Assembly (NCBI GenBank): GCA_037176725.1
Contig: JAZBRS010000075.1
Location: 74,774,001-74,838,000, forward strand
Direction: 5' to 3'
From: Posidonia oceanica
Lineage: Eukaryota > Streptophyta > Magnoliopsida > Alismatales > Posidoniaceae
Length of the DNA: 64,000 nucleotides
The notes below the pieces were generated by a model, which did no database searches, was not told the DNA's origin, and worked only from the letters and a program-made list of their open reading frames with translations. Both the position numbers and the translations under genes were made by a program. Positions 12,530 through 24,799 of this stretch are shown here, in pieces. Positions within the stretch are counted from its first letter, which is position 1. The number at the start of each line of letters is the position of its first letter.

Positions 12530-15500
12530 AAAAGTGGTGCGAGATACAAACTGTCATATTCATGATCTTTGCTCACGCGTTTGTGTGGGCGAGAGTGCGG
12601 TGAGGATGAGTTGTGGCTTTGGGATTTAATTATCCCACTTAATTTTGGATCGATAGCTGTAATGGATTCGATGTTGGTTTGAGTGGAAGCCATAATTGTA
12701 ATTGGTGAATTGATGATGTTGGTTTCATTGGATTTTATGTATAATTAGAAGGATTATTTTAGAGACATCTTACGGTGATTATTTGGTCCCTTACACAAGT
12801 GGATTGCATGGACTTGTGCAAGTGGGGCATGCTAAGTGTTTGTGTAGTGTGCCAACACTTGTTTTACATCATATAATAGTCCATGCAAGTGTTAGGTGGT
12901 TGTTGCAAGGTAAGTGTAGTGTTGTGTTGTATGCTGCCTGTCTCCTCATTTGATTTAAAATTTTGGACCATTAAAGGAAGAGAGGGTTGCATACTTTAGA
13001 CATACTCATGCAGTGGTGTATGTGAGAAGGTAAGAGAGAAAGAAAGGAGGAAGGGCTAGCGGTTGGAAAAGAAAAGAAAGAGAAAATAAGAAAGAAGAGA
13101 CAGAGAGAGAGAGAGAGAGGGGTGGGCAGGTGAGTGTGTCGTGGAAAAGAAAATCGGAGGAAGGAGGAGAGAAGAGAGGGAGACTCGAGAGAGAAGGGGG
13201 GAGAGAGAGAGAGAGAGAGTCCTGGAAGAAGAAGAAGAAGAAGAAGAAGAAGAAGAAGAAGAGAGAGGAAACTTGATAAAGGGATCGTGCTGCGATGAAC
13301 TTTCGTGCTGTCGTGTGATGTGGGTCGCTGCTGCAGCTGCTACGGACGTTGTGGAGGAGGTTTTGGTTGGTGGTGAGTCGGACTTGTATAGTGGTTGGGT
13401 TAGTTGAGTTTTTGGATTTTCCCTTCTTTCTTCTCTCTACGAGTGTTTCATGTATGGTTTTTCTCTGTATTTTTGGGTTGCTAGTGCTCGAGTCGAGTGG
13501 CCTTGCTTGGTTGAGACGAGGGTGGCTGACCCGGAGCTCCAACGAGGTGGATGGCGGGCGGTTGCAATAGAGTTATTGAGGTTTGTTGGGTTTCTTGCGT
13601 TGAACGATTGGTATATGCTCCTCCAGGTTTTATTTATGTAAATTGAATTTTCCAAGTGTTAGTGCTAGATGATTTTGTTGTGTGGAGCATTTTACAGTAT
13701 TTTTGAGGATTTTTACTAAAAAAAATCATGATTTTACGGAGATGAATGTTTGCAGTATACTATTCACAGAAATAGCATGTATGATTTGTTTTAATGATAT
13801 CGTAAGATTTTGACATTGGATTTTGGTACTTTAATAGGCGTTGGAAAGATAATTTCGAGATCTTTACAATGATATATAATATGTATTTTTATATTTGAGT
13901 TTTGGGCTAAGAATCTAATGAAATCAATAGTGGCATTTGGATTTTTCTTGCTTCTATCGTTGCAGCTTGACCTTGTTGCCTTCGTTTAATTTTATCTCGA
14001 GGTTTTGCTATTTAATTTTGGTGTTTAAATAGGCGTTAGAAAGGTAACTTTGAGACCTTTAAAATGATATATAACATGCATTTTTATTTTGTTAAATCGA
14101 GCTCCAAATTGTGGAATTTCAGTAGCTACAGTTTTGAGTTAATATTGGATTTTAATAATATATATTGATTATTTCTTACGTTGTTGCTAATGCTCTTATT
14201 ATGATTTAGAAGTGTGAATTTTGTGTAGTTATGTTGAATTAGCTTGGATGCATGTGTTGTAGCATTATTGATAAATTGACCATGCCTTAGTAGGAAATTA
14301 AGTGGTCTTTGGTGAGTTGATGGCGGCATTGCTCACTGTTTGAGCATGTTGGACTTATTTACCTATATCTCGAGTTGTAGATATCGAATTCTTGTGATTT
14401 CTGTTGTGTATAGTAGATGAGTTCATTATCTTCATTTTGATATATGCTATGCAATTTTTAGTATAGTATAGTAGTTTTCATGGCTGTTTGCAGGTGATAG
14501 TTTCATAACTGCCTGTTCTGGTGCCTGGGGCGCATGGAGTTGGCACAGGCCACTTGCACGGATCCCCGACGCGGGTGTCCCGTGCAGTTCTGTGCTGTTG
14601 AGATAGCACAATAGTGTGTCGTGTTGGTGATTGGTGTGGTGTTTCTAAGTTGTATTTTGTGGTTTTGAGTAGTGTTTCATGTGGAGTTTTGGCGTGATGT
14701 TGTGTGCAAAGTTTTATTGTTTTGTGAGTTGATTTTGAAAAGAGTTTTCAAAATAATTTTCCAAAAAGGATTTAAAAGGAAATGCATAAATTAAGAAAAT
14801 GATTTTTTTGTATTCCAAATATGTTCTGTGATGAGGAGTCGTGAGTCGGGATTTGGGGTTTAGAGGGAGACTCTAGGTGCTCGTACACAGATTCGAAGCT
14901 GTGTGGTTCTAGGGTTTGTATCGACAGGACCAAGAGTGGTAATAACTACTCTAGGTGGTTCGAGCACGAATCTCGAAGGCATAGTGACTACGCACCCTGT
15001 GGTTTGGGCCAGAACGTGATATGCACGTGCCTCACTTCTAATGACTTCCATTAATAGACTATGGTGAGGGTCCTTCAGAGAGGAGGGGCTTGGGATGGGC
15101 GAGCTTCTCACAGGGTGGCTTATCCGTAGAAGTGTAGTGCGCTTTGTGCGGCTGCTTGTGATTAGTGTCAGTTGCTTGACGTCGAGTGACACAGACAGGT
15201 TTTCGACTGTATGTGTGGGTGTGGTTTTGTGATGGTCTGGGACTTGACTTGGCATACGGCAGCCATTTCAAATATGCATGTGGTTTTGGTTTGAAAAATA
15301 AAAAATGATTTTGAAAAGCATATTTTAAAGAATTTATGCTTGTTGAGCAATAGTGGATTGTCTTGTTTTGGTTTTGTAGCATCGAGATAAGATGTCTGTT
15401 TTCTGAGGTTTTGAAATAATGGTCTGGGATGCACGCCTATATGGTTTTGTACATCGAGTTTTTCGACGGTTTTGGTTTTCTGGCATCAATAGTTGAGATG

Positions 15501-16036
15501 CCTATTTTAGTGGTGTGTAGTTGTGGCAGATCTCTAGTTTTGGGAGATCTGAGTTTTCATATTTGAGATGGTTTTCGGTATGCATGTCATAATGAGTGAG
15601 TGCATTGGATTTTCGGTGGTTTGGGTTCTTATGTGAGAACTCATGTATGGATTTTAGTGGTTTGTGCTCCTACTTTGACATATAAGACTGTTGAGATTTT
15701 TGTTGATTTTTGGTTTGATTTTGGCATGGTTTTTCAAGTTTGGCTTTCTGGTTTTGTTTTGTGAAGTGTGTGTTGGGTGACATTTATAGTGGTCACTCAC
15801 GTACGCTTTTGTTTTATATTTTGCAGGTGCAAATCAGGAGTTGGTTTACTAGTGCATATAGAGGGGAATCACTAGACCACACATCAAGGATTCTGGGTAG
15901 GTATATTGTTCTAGATTTAGTTCTGTTGAATATAGTATTTCATAGACTATGTGCTTGGATTTAGATTCAGTTTTGATAATTGATTGTTGAAAATAAAAAT
16001 GTAATTAGATTGGGTGTAACGATTGAGGTCGTTACA
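12530..16036. other. Unassigned 3.5-kb block inside the copia element
   Basis: Non-coding sequence replacing the middle of the copia element. It has GA/GAA simple repeats (13,100-13,265), G-rich T-rich DNA and, near 15,775-15,835, a pyrimidine tract then TTTTGCAG resembling a splice acceptor. The right border is GTTACA before CCTGT (16,037-16,041). CCTGT also occurs at 12,523-12,527, so an inserted LTR-type element (perhaps a large gypsy LTR) with a 5-bp duplication is possible. The left border does not start with TG, however, and copia sequence is missing on both sides. Long open frames here are low-complexity. Confidence 0.4.
13100..13265. repeat. (GA)n and (GAA)n microsatellites
   Basis: A GA-rich run near 13,100-13,122 and another near 13,200-13,220, then about twelve GAA units at 13,226-13,262. 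Confidence 0.9.
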
Positions 16037-16039
16037 CCT

Positions 16040-16800
16040 GTTAACCTTCATTGATGACTATTCTAGGAGTGTGTGGATTTATACTATTAAATTCAAGGAT
16101 GAAGTGTTCAAGCACTTCAAACAATGGAAGACACTTATTGAGAAGTTGACTTCCAAGAAAAATTTTGCTGTTAGTTATTTTGATAAAGGCACAGATGTGG
16201 ATACTGATGAGCAAGTGGAGCTTGAATTGAATTCTCATGATTCAATACAGTCACATATTGACCATTTTTTTTTGTTCAAAAGAAGAAGATGAAGAAATTA
16301 TTGCAACAGATTGCATTGCAAGGAGGAGTAAACAAAGAGTGATCAAGCCACCATCTAGATATGCAGAGTCTACGTTTGCATATGCATTATCAATGGCCAA
16401 AGAGACTTGTGATGTAGGAGAGCCGAGCAGTTTTTCAGAAGTTGTTTCATAAAAAAAGTCCGCAATGGAGTCTTTTCATACTATAGAGGTAGAGTATATG
16501 GCAGCAGCAAAAGGAATTAAAGAGTCAATGTAGTTGTGAGGCTTATTTGCAGAGCTTAGTCCTAACTAAAAGGTGATTATTGTTCATTGTGATAGTCAAA
16601 ATGCCATACACTTGACTAAAGGCTAGATGCACCACGAGAGAACGAAACATATTAATGCCAAATATCACTTTATTCGTGATGTAATTCACAATGAGATATT
16701 CTTGTAAAGATAATCCAGCAGATATGATGACAATGCCTCTTTTGTTGACTAAGTTCACAACCTGTGTGAAATTGATTAGCCTGTGCAGTACGTAAAATAG
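16040..16800 (+). pseudogene. Copia integrase-start / linker / RNase H remnant
   Basis: LLTFIDDYSRSVWIYTIKFK marks an integrase core start. It jumps straight to the integrase-RT linker (CIARRSKQRVIKPPSRYAES, near 16,311-16,370) and then RNase H (EVEYMAAAKGIKE, IIVHCDSQNAIHLTKG, HERTKHINAKYHFIRD). Reverse transcriptase is absent, so this is an internal deletion product. Several in-frame stops are present. Confidence 0.8.
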
Positions 16801-16879
16801 ACTGTCTGGTAGAGAGAGATAAAGACTAATCACAGTCATGATGCAAGAGATGAAATTTCAAGTCAAAGTGAAGATTTAT

Positions 16880-17314
16880 TGAGTTTTGCCTTGAAATAGC
16901 CTAACGAACGTCCGTAGTTTTACTAGTTCATTATAAGGGATTTGCAGACGTCCACTCCGAATGTCCGCCGACACACTGATTCATCACAGGAGACGTCCAC
17001 TGATATGCGGCTTCAACAGAGGAGATTTGCAGACATCTGCTCCTTTGCATAATCAAGTCAGGGGTTCAGCGTATTTGAAAGTTTTTGGTGTTGACAACTC
17101 TCTCTAGGGCGAGAGTATTTAATCTTTTTTCCCATCAATTTCTTATACATTGTATTCATATTGGATTCATCTCTCTGTCTCGAAGACGTAGACTTATTTC
17201 ATCGAATTTCGTAAATCCTTGTCTTTACGTGTGTACTTTTTTTTATATTTTCTTTAGTCTTCTCATATCATTTGATCTTTATTCGTCATGCAAAAGAAGA
17301 GCGTTTCCTTTACA
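16880..17314 (+). repeat. 3' LTR of the copia element
   Basis: Related to 10,494-11,127 but about 200 bases shorter through an internal deletion. It ends TTTCCTTTACA. Confidence 0.8.
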
Positions 17315-18464
17315 AGATTGACTTCGAGAAGCAGACTAGAGAAGATTGAAGAAGGATGGATGGATTGCAACTCTAATCCTCTGCATCTGCATGTGCTTTC
17401 TTTGCATGAAAACACTTTTGGAAGTAGTACTTTCTTCATGTTTTTAATCTCGAGTCTATTTGGTTTTATAAAAGTGACGATAGTAAAATTTAATTTATTT
17501 TTACACAGGGTAAATTTACGGTTTCGGAGTATTCCAATATGACTCCATCAGTTTTGGGTGGAAGTAATTCCACAACTCCTAACTAATTAACCACTTGAGT
17601 TGGTTAAAAGTGACGCTGTATTGAAGTTACAATTTGGAGGATTCTACTTGTAGTGTTTGCTGATGTAGGTGGTTGATTGGTTCGTACAAGCTTGTTGAAC
17701 GAGAAGTGAAAGTTATGATAGTTTTCTAACTTTAGGATGCGCTATTTTCAAGGAGGTTGGGAGACTGACTATAAATTTGAACGTTTGAATCAGACGTTCC
17801 AATAAGAACATATCATTTGATAACGTGTAATCTACTTTTTATTGAGTTATATTTACTTTTAGTAGGACATGCTCAATTGTCATTATGTCATATTAGTATC
17901 GCAGATTAATGTATTAGTACGACAAAATCATGTATTAGTAGAACCTATAAAATAAAATATACAGCAAAGAAAAATTAAACTTGTGTTGAAATGCAACGAG
18001 ATTAACTTTAACATACAATGGGAATAGTAACAACATACAACGAGAATGATAATAATACGCAACAAGAGTAGTTATAACATATAATGTGGATATGTTATCG
18101 TATGAAATAAATATTCTAATGCAATTGAAGTTGTAACATGATACTACAATGGACAAAGGAAAAGTAAGTAAGACTAATTTTTAACATTATGTGACAAATA
18201 TTAATGTAATATGCAACAAAAATAATAATAAATATGCAATAGAAATAAAAGTAGATGCAACAAGTGAATAATATTTTAGATTATATACTAGTAGACACGT
18301 AGTAAAAGTTACATAAAAGTAAAAAAAGGTGGAGACCGCTCTCAGAGTGTGTAAAAAGACATGCATTCTTATGTCTGTCCCCTGATTTCCTTATTTTTAT
18401 GATAAATTTGTATAACCTTCTGGTCATAAGGCCATCAATCATAGTCAAGATGATTAAGTTAGTC
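17315..18464. other. Intergenic, AT-rich
   Basis: No gene recognised. Around 17,860-18,250 there are loosely repeated phrases (TATTAGTA.., ACATACAACGAGAAT.., AATATGCAACA..) suggesting an old degenerate minisatellite. Confidence 0.4.
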
Positions 18465-19493
18465 TCTCTTTGGATGTAGAATAAGAAAAGTAATAATAAG
18501 TGGAAAGTGGTATTAGTATTTTGCTAGAATTACTATTCTGTTTGGAAGTAAAAGAATTATTAAGGTGAAGAAGTGTGTATTGGAAGTTATTCCGGTTTGG
18601 CTATCAACTTGGAATAAGTTTTGAGACATCCCGTACATTAATATAGTATGCATAGAATAACAATATATCATATTAATTAGTGTTATTTTTAAATCAATAT
18701 TATTTTATTTGAAATCATACAAAATAAGATTTCATAAATAAATAATATTTTATAAAATATTACGAAATTGTATTCATAAATAAATATTATTATATTTGAA
18801 ATAATGTTAAATAATATTTATAATCTGAAATCATATATTTTTTAAAATGAATAGTTTTTTGCAATATAATTATTCTTGGAATAAATATGTTTATTTAAAA
18901 TCGTATTAAAAAGTATTTCATTATTCAATTGTATTTGAAATCATATGAAATAAAACTTATATATAACATTATAATTTTTTGCTCCCTAACTCATGCCCAA
19001 GTCACACTCCAATTTGTCCTTGCCTCTATGCAGCGGTGGCAGTGGTGGCGATCGGGGTGGAGTTGGTGATCGAGGTGGAGCTGGTGGGGCGACAATTGCT
19101 GGCGATTAGGGTGGAACTGATGGGACAGTGGTGGTGATCGGGGTGGAGTTGGCGGTGGCGATCGAGATGGAGCTGGTAGTGGTAATGGTGGCGATCGAGG
19201 TGGAGCTAGTGATCGGAGTGGAGCTAGTGGGGTAACGATTGTTGACGATTAGGGTTCGGAAGAAGAAAAAATTTTGTATGGATGAGAATGATGATACAGA
19301 GGAATAAGTCGATCGGGAATAAATCGAGTGAAATAACGTTATTCCACACCCGACGCGGAATAAGAATTTCGGAATAAGGGAAACGAAATGGAATGATTAC
19401 AACTATTTCGATTTTATTCTACTTTTTCATTATCCAAATAGAATTGTAATTTCAAAGGTTTATTCTTGTATTTATCCAACATCCACAAAGAAG
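18465..19493. mobile_element. Non-autonomous TIR transposon with minisatellite core
   Basis: The left end (CTCTCTTTGGATGTAGAATAA) and the reverse complement of the right end (CTTCTTTGTGGATGTTGGATAA) are similar. The similarity continues inward to a shared ACAATTCTATTTGG-like block, giving imperfect inverted repeats of about 75 bp. There is no transposase frame. The core is AT-rich on the left and holds the G-rich repeats at 19,030-19,260. A related end is at 1-115. The target-site duplication is not certain. Confidence 0.5.
19030..19260. repeat. G-rich minisatellite
   Basis: Degenerate units around GATCGAGGTGGAGCTGGTG (about 18-21 bases) recur roughly nine times, with strong strand asymmetry (G on plus). 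It lies inside the TIR element and has no coding potential that I trust. Confidence 0.8.
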
Positions 19494-20332
19494 CTTAAAG
19501 TTTATTATATTAGTTGGTCATGAGTACCTTTACAACGCAATATGGTGTTTATTTACGGTGTCCCGATCTTCCTCTCACAAGCTCCTAACGTTCCCTAACC
19601 TGGTGGAATTGTAGAGGTGATTTTCACACACAGTAATGCAACTAATAAAACTACGAGCTCAATAAAAGAATAGTTAAGAAGTAAATGGTAGTTAAGGTTT
19701 CAAATATTTCGGCATGACTTTTTTCTTGAGACTGGGAAGAAGCATTCGAGTACATCGTCGTAAATGAAAATATTCATATAACTTCTGAAGGTTTGCCTCA
19801 ACTTTATAAAACTCCTCTAAAGTTTGACATCAATTTTGAATAATTCACTGTCACTTATTTTATAGTTAACATTGATAGTTTTATTAGAAAAAGAAAAGAT
19901 CAAATTACTGTTAAAATTTATTTTCAAAAAACCCCCCTATTCACTTAATCAGGCATGAGGAGGCTTGGCCCAAGCTATGAGCCGTGGCAGCGAAAGAAGT
20001 CCATGTTAATCGGAAGGCAACATAACTATCTGTTTTTTTTTTTGTTTTTTTTTTTGAAATAAAGTAGGTATAATCAACTGGTTTATGAGCTCAGTGCACT
20101 TTACAAATATTCAAGCTTAAGGTACAGTAAACTGCAAAAGTACTTCATACAATGACTTCTTTATTTTATTTTACTTTTGAAATAGACTTCATCCATTGAC
20201 ATTTCCTTCACGCATCCTAAGATTCAGGGAATGATCCATTCAACCTAATTCCATCATTATCTAACTGACTAACTCACAAACAAACATCTAAAATCTACTC
20301 CTTCCTCCTCCTCCTCCGCCACCATCTCATCC
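19494..20332. other. Intergenic, upstream of the phosphodiesterase gene
   Basis: AT-rich, with a T-run near 20,032-20,055. The last 80 bases are pyrimidine-rich, as usual for a plant 5' UTR. No clear TATA box was chosen. Confidence 0.4.
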
Positions 20333-21766
20333 ATGTCTTCCACCTGCCTCTCCATGGACTCCTCTTCCCCGGAAGATCCATCAACCACCGCCCTCCTCCC
20401 GAGCACCTCCCCAATTCCACCACGCCGCTCCTCCACAGCCATCCTCTTCTCCACGCTCGTCGTCACGACCTGCCTCGCCGTCTCCGCCGCCTTGGCCTTC
20501 GCCTTTCTCTTCTTCACCTCCACTCCTCCCCCACCCAAAACCCACCTCCTCTCCAGTCCCCACTCCCGCCCGCTCACCACCCTCCCCCACCCGGTCGTCA
20601 TCATCGTCTCCTGCGACGGCTTCCGGTTCGGGTACCAGTACAAGACCGACACCCCCAACATCCGCCGCCTCATCGCCAACGGAACCGAGGCCGAGACAGG
20701 TCTGATTCCGGTGTTCCCAACTCTCACCTTTCCGAACCACTACTCCATTGTTACTGGGCTCTATCCTGCCTACCATGGTATCATCAACAACAACTTCGTG
20801 GATCCGGTGGACGGGAGCAAGTTCAACATGGGAAGCCATGAGCCCAAGTGGTGGCTCGGGGAGCCGCTGTGGGAGACGGTGGTGAATCATGGGTTGAAGG
20901 CTGCCACCTATTTCTGGCCTGGGTCCGAGGTAAAGAAAGGATCTTGGGATTGCCCGGCGAAGTATTGCCAGCAGTATGACGAGTCTGTTCCTTTTGAGGA
21001 GAGGGTGGACACTGTTTTGAGTTACTTTGATCTTCCCGGGGAGGAGCTGCCGTCGTTTATGACGCTTTATTTCGAGGATCCGGACGAGCAGGGGCACAAG
21101 GTTGGGCCGGACGATATGGAGATCACGGCTGCGGTTGCCAATATGGATAGGTTGATCGGGAGGTTGATTGATGGGCTGGAGAAGAGAGGGGTTTTTGAGG
21201 ATGTGAGTATAATTCTCTTGGGTGATCATGGAATGGTTGGTACTTGCGACAAGAAGCTTATTTTTCTCGACGACATGGCGCCTTGGATCGATATTCCGAG
21301 CTCTTGGGTTCAGTCCACCAGTCCAGTGCTTGCAATTACGCCGACGTCCGACGAATCTCCTTCGGATGTGGTCGCGAAAATGAACGAAGCGTTGGGTTCG
21401 GGAAAGGGGGTTCAGAATGGGAAGCATCTCAAGATGTATCTCAAGGAGGATTTGCCCGAAAGGTTGCATTATGCTGCGAGCTATCGGATTCCACGGATCA
21501 TAGGCCTGCTGGATGAGGCTTACAAGGTAGAGAAGAAGAGATCAACGGGGCAAGAGTGTGGAGGGGCGCACGGGTATGACAATGCATACTTCTCCATGAG
21601 GACAATTTTTGTGGCACATGGACCACAATTTGAGAGAGGGCGTAAAATTCCGTCATTTGAGAATGTCCAGATATACAATCTGGTCACTTCCATTCTGATG
21701 ATAGGGGGGGCTCCGAACAATGGCTCCCTTTCATTTCCTAGTCAAGTTCTTCTCCCCAGTGATTAA
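20333..21766 (+). CDS. Ectonucleotide pyrophosphatase/phosphodiesterase (NPP)
   Basis: Intronless gene of 477 residues in the alkaline-phosphatase superfamily. NPP enzymes use two metal ions and a threonine nucleophile to hydrolyse nucleotides and nucleotide sugars, usually at the cell surface or in the secretory lumen. A hydrophobic segment at about 36-62 fits a signal anchor (type II membrane protein). Active-site residues are all visible: Asp95 in SCDGFR, nucleophile Thr132 in PTLTFPNH, Asp251 and His255 in DPDEQGH, Asp298/His299 in GDHGM, and His413 in GAHGYDN. Length fits plant NPPs, which lack the animal somatomedin and nuclease-like domains. Codons are G/C-rich at the third position in the first third of the gene, unlike the flanks. 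A second in-frame ATG occurs at residue 8; the first is kept because context does not separate them. Arabidopsis relatives are also intronless. Confidence 0.93.
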   Translation: MSSTCLSMDSSSPEDPSTTALLPSTSPIPPRRSSTAILFSTLVVTTCLAVSAALAFAFLFFTSTPPPPKTHLLSSPHSRPLTTLPHPVVIIVSCDGFRFGYQYKTDTPNIRRLIANGTEAETGLIPVFPTLTFPNHYSIVTGLYPAYHGIINNNFVDPVDGSKFNMGSHEPKWWLGEPLWETVVNHGLKAATYFWPGSEVKKGSWDCPAKYCQQYDESVPFEERVDTVLSYFDLPGEELPSFMTLYFEDPDEQGHKVGPDDMEITAAVANMDRLIGRLIDGLEKRGVFEDVSIILLGDHGMVGTCDKKLIFLDDMAPWIDIPSSWVQSTSPVLAITPTSDESPSDVVAKMNEALGSGKGVQNGKHLKMYLKEDLPERLHYAASYRIPRIIGLLDEAYKVEKKRSTGQECGGAHGYDNAYFSMRTIFVAHGPQFERGRKIPSFENVQIYNLVTSILMIGGAPNNGSLSFPSQVLLPSD

Positions 21767-21879
21767 GGCATTATGCTGGTTCTCAAGGAATGTTCAGGAG
21801 GAAGTCGATGGTTAATGATGCGAACTGGAAGCTTCTTTGTTTGGCTTGATCCAGATAACTTTACTTGGAGGAAATATTC

Positions 21880-23640
21880 AAAGAAGTACACGTCCTTGCT
21901 ATCTAGGAGAAGACCGGTGCTTTATATATATTCAAGACTCTGAAGATTTCTCCTGTTATGTTCAAGATTGGGGAATAATCCTTGTTGTCCTGCAGCTTCA
22001 GGAAAAGACTGTAAGTGGCTAGGATTATGGTAACCCAGTTTCATGTTGTGTCTGTCGTTTAGTTGACTTAACCACAATGAACAATGGGTAAGATTTATGG
22101 TGTCATAAGCATGAGGCGCGTCTCTTAGCAGGGATGAGTCAGTAATCCCCCTTTCCCCCAGTCTCACATCATGTTTACCAATTATGTTTAAATTTCTTTT
22201 GTCGACCATAATGAACAATCTTTCAGTTTGTTTCTACTATTTGACTTTCAGATTCGTCTTGCTTGTTTATATTTTTAACAGTACCATACTGGCTCAAAAA
22301 TTCTAATATGAAGTACCATTTCTTGCTCACTGTTTTAGAAATTGCCATATCCCAAAGCAGCAGTATAAACAAGGCTTCGCTGTTATGATTTTATTTTCTT
22401 TCCAATATTCTCTTTGCATCACAAAAGGATGAATAGAACAATAATTACAGCCATTCAGGAATGCAAGAGCTATAGTTTAAGTAGAGAAACCAAATACATC
22501 ATCTTAAACTTATAGTCTTGATTTGGGGTGATAACCAAGGTTATCATAAAAAGCATTCAACTTTGTACTCTCACAAATCCAACGTCAATTCAAAAACTAC
22601 TGCTACATTCTGAATCCATTGTTGTCCAGACTTGGCCCATGCATTATAATTTATGAATCAAAACTCACTTGATGGAACCTTCTTATTCTTACACCAGCAA
22701 ATCAAAATGGCTTTTCAACAAATGATAGATATAATAGAAAACAGATAGGAAAATTATAATTATCTGTTAAATATCTTATGGAGATCCCCATGAAAATTCT
22801 TGCCTTATCATAGTTACAGAAATATATGCCCTTGCAATATAGGAGAAGAAGCACTGGTTATGATGTTCAAGATTGTGATCTAGATTGAGAATTCCTGGTC
22901 GTCTTTGTAGCTGTAGAAAAGGCCGTAAGCAGCTAGGAACTGTAGTATTCCAGTTTCGCATCGTGTTTGCTGATTACGTTTAATTTTTTTCATGCTAACC
23001 ACTACTCGAAATCAAAATCTAGATAGTGCATTTAAATATTTAATTTAAGACTTGATCTTACTCACTTGCATTTTTAGCAGATCCTTGATACAGACTCAAT
23101 TAAAAATCAAATATTGAACTACCAAATCTTGCTCAACGTTTTATAAATTAAAAACAAGGAAATAGATTGAATCCTACACAGTGGACCAATGTATTATTGT
23201 TTTACTTAATCTTTCCCTTTATGTTTCCAAGGGATGAAAAGAACAATCAAAAACTGTCGGCTAGGCAGCTAGCAAGTTGATAATATGCTGCATGAGCTAC
23301 TGTATGAAGAAACCAGACACCTCATCTCATATGTATCATTTTGATGTCTTTTGGTGATAAGAAGGGTACCTTATAAGATTTCTTTATTTTCAAATTCAAC
23401 ATCTGTTTAAAAATATTGCTTTATTTTGAAATCCAGTACTGTGCAGAGGTGATCTATCAACTACCATTTAAAACTCCCTTTTTGTAACCGTCTCGTTCAT
23501 ATAATAGCGAATACAAAATTCATATGAGCTTCAATAATGATGTGTGTATATGAAAAGGATAGGAAAAGACAGAATTATTTGTTGACAATCTAATGGAGTT
23601 TCCCATGAAGCTCTTATTTGCCACATATACTTAGAAAATT
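21880..23640. repeat. Diverged tandem duplication downstream of the NPP gene
   Basis: Unit 1 (about 21,880-22,800) and unit 2 (about 22,820-23,640) align in order over several blocks. CTTGC..TAGGAGAAG occurs at 21,895 and 22,830. AAGTGGCTAGGA / AAGCAGCTAGGA occurs at 22,011 and 22,927. TACCATTTCTTGCTCACTGTTTTA / TACCAAATCTTGCTCAACGTTTTA (22,314 and 23,119) and AGAAACC..ATCATCT / AGAAACC..CTCATCT (22,484 and 23,307) follow. CCCATGAA..TCTT is shared at 22,788 and 23,601. Offset is about 800-940 bases. Identity is moderate, so the event is old. No coding frame is conserved between the units. Confidence 0.65.
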
Positions 23641-24790
23641 TCTAGTTGAATTGTTAATTTTTTATAAAAAGAAGAATTATTTTGTGCATTCAGATAGTAG
23701 TGTTTTCCTATTTGAGCTTAGATAGCTCCTTTTATTGTGGGTTTTTTAACTGTCAATATGTGATCTTATTGTTGAGTAACACTTCAGGATCATCATTACA
23801 GATTTAAACCATAAATAAATGCTTACATGGTTACTTTGCTATTTACACTGTAAAGTTGTCAAGCCGAGCATGCCACCACATCCAGTGTTTTTTTATTTAT
23901 TTTTTAAGTATTGCAGATAATCAGTGTTTTTTTATTAGATGATTATTAAGGTGTTTCTCCAAAAAATAGAAAGGTGTGTTTTCGTAGAGCCATTCAAGGT
24001 CCTTGTAGAGAGCTAGAGATCTCAAATCATAATGATAGATTATTATTGATCTGTTTCAATCTCCTTAAATTCAGCTGGCTCACTATCGACGAGATCAAGG
24101 GTGAAAGTGAAACATGAATTTACCATGTCGCGTTATCCCTACAGATTGTTGATATTTTATGTGTGCTTGACATGACAACCAGAACTATCTGCAAGGAATG
24201 GTTAAATCACAACTGAAACATAGATGTATTTGCATTGGGAACATCTCAAACACTAGATATCTTGTTTTGTTTGAACTTTATATGGACATTGGAATTGGTT
24301 TGCTTTTTAAGGTTATTGGCAGTCACTGTTGTAATATGTTGCGAATAGCGTTATTTTGATTTTTCAATGATGTTATCAGAGTCGAGGGCATTGAGGAGTT
24401 GAATCGATGGTAGTTGTGGTGTCTTTTGGTTTATAAATTTAATGAAGGTGAATAAGGTAGTGATGGTAGGGATTTGCTTAAGACTATATATAGAAACCTT
24501 ATCTCTTTCGTCTAGATTGCAAAAGCGTGACAATGTTCTGCAAAATCTTGAGAGAGTGAGGAAGGAGGGGAAAACTCGTCGGAAATTGGAAGTGTGGCCA
24601 AGCAGTGGCAATGTGAGAGTAAGGAGAGTTTGTCGATGAATGGTATATGGAATTTATAATTTTGGGTTGGTGTGTATTAAGGTTTTGTTGATTCAAGGAG
24701 GTGGAGAAAAGGTCAAGCAAGTCATGACGACCACTGACATGGATTGGAGGCATCAGAAGGATGGCTGTCATTGGAGTAGTCGTGCTTGTA
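23641..24790. other. Intergenic
   Basis: No gene, RNA or transposon recognised. Short frames near 24,350-24,790 have no family resemblance. Confidence 0.4.
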
Positions 24791-24799
24791 TGGGTTCAT

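Larger units (their letters stand above)
10494..17314 (+). mobile_element. Decayed Ty1/copia element, internally deleted
   Basis: Flanked by related direct repeats: 5' LTR 10,494-11,127 and 3' LTR 16,880-17,314. A primer-binding site complementary to initiator tRNA-Met (TGGTATCAGAGC) lies at 11,131-11,142. Gag, protease and gag-pre-integrase remnants lie on the left (11,150-12,520). An integrase start, integrase-RT linker and RNase H lie on the right (16,040-16,800). Reverse transcriptase and most of integrase are missing, and about 3.5 kb of unrelated sequence sits at 12,530-16,036. Stops and frameshifts are frequent. I found no matching target-site duplication, so the element is old. Confidence 0.85.

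Noticed and set aside
13006..13542. 178-codon minus-strand frame rich in Phe, Ser, Leu and Pro, and matching plus-strand Glu-rich frames
   Set aside because: Produced by GA and GAA simple repeats; no domain and no gene structure.
20381..21469. 362-codon minus-strand frame
   Set aside because: Antisense shadow of the phosphodiesterase gene, whose plus-strand frame has all catalytic motifs.
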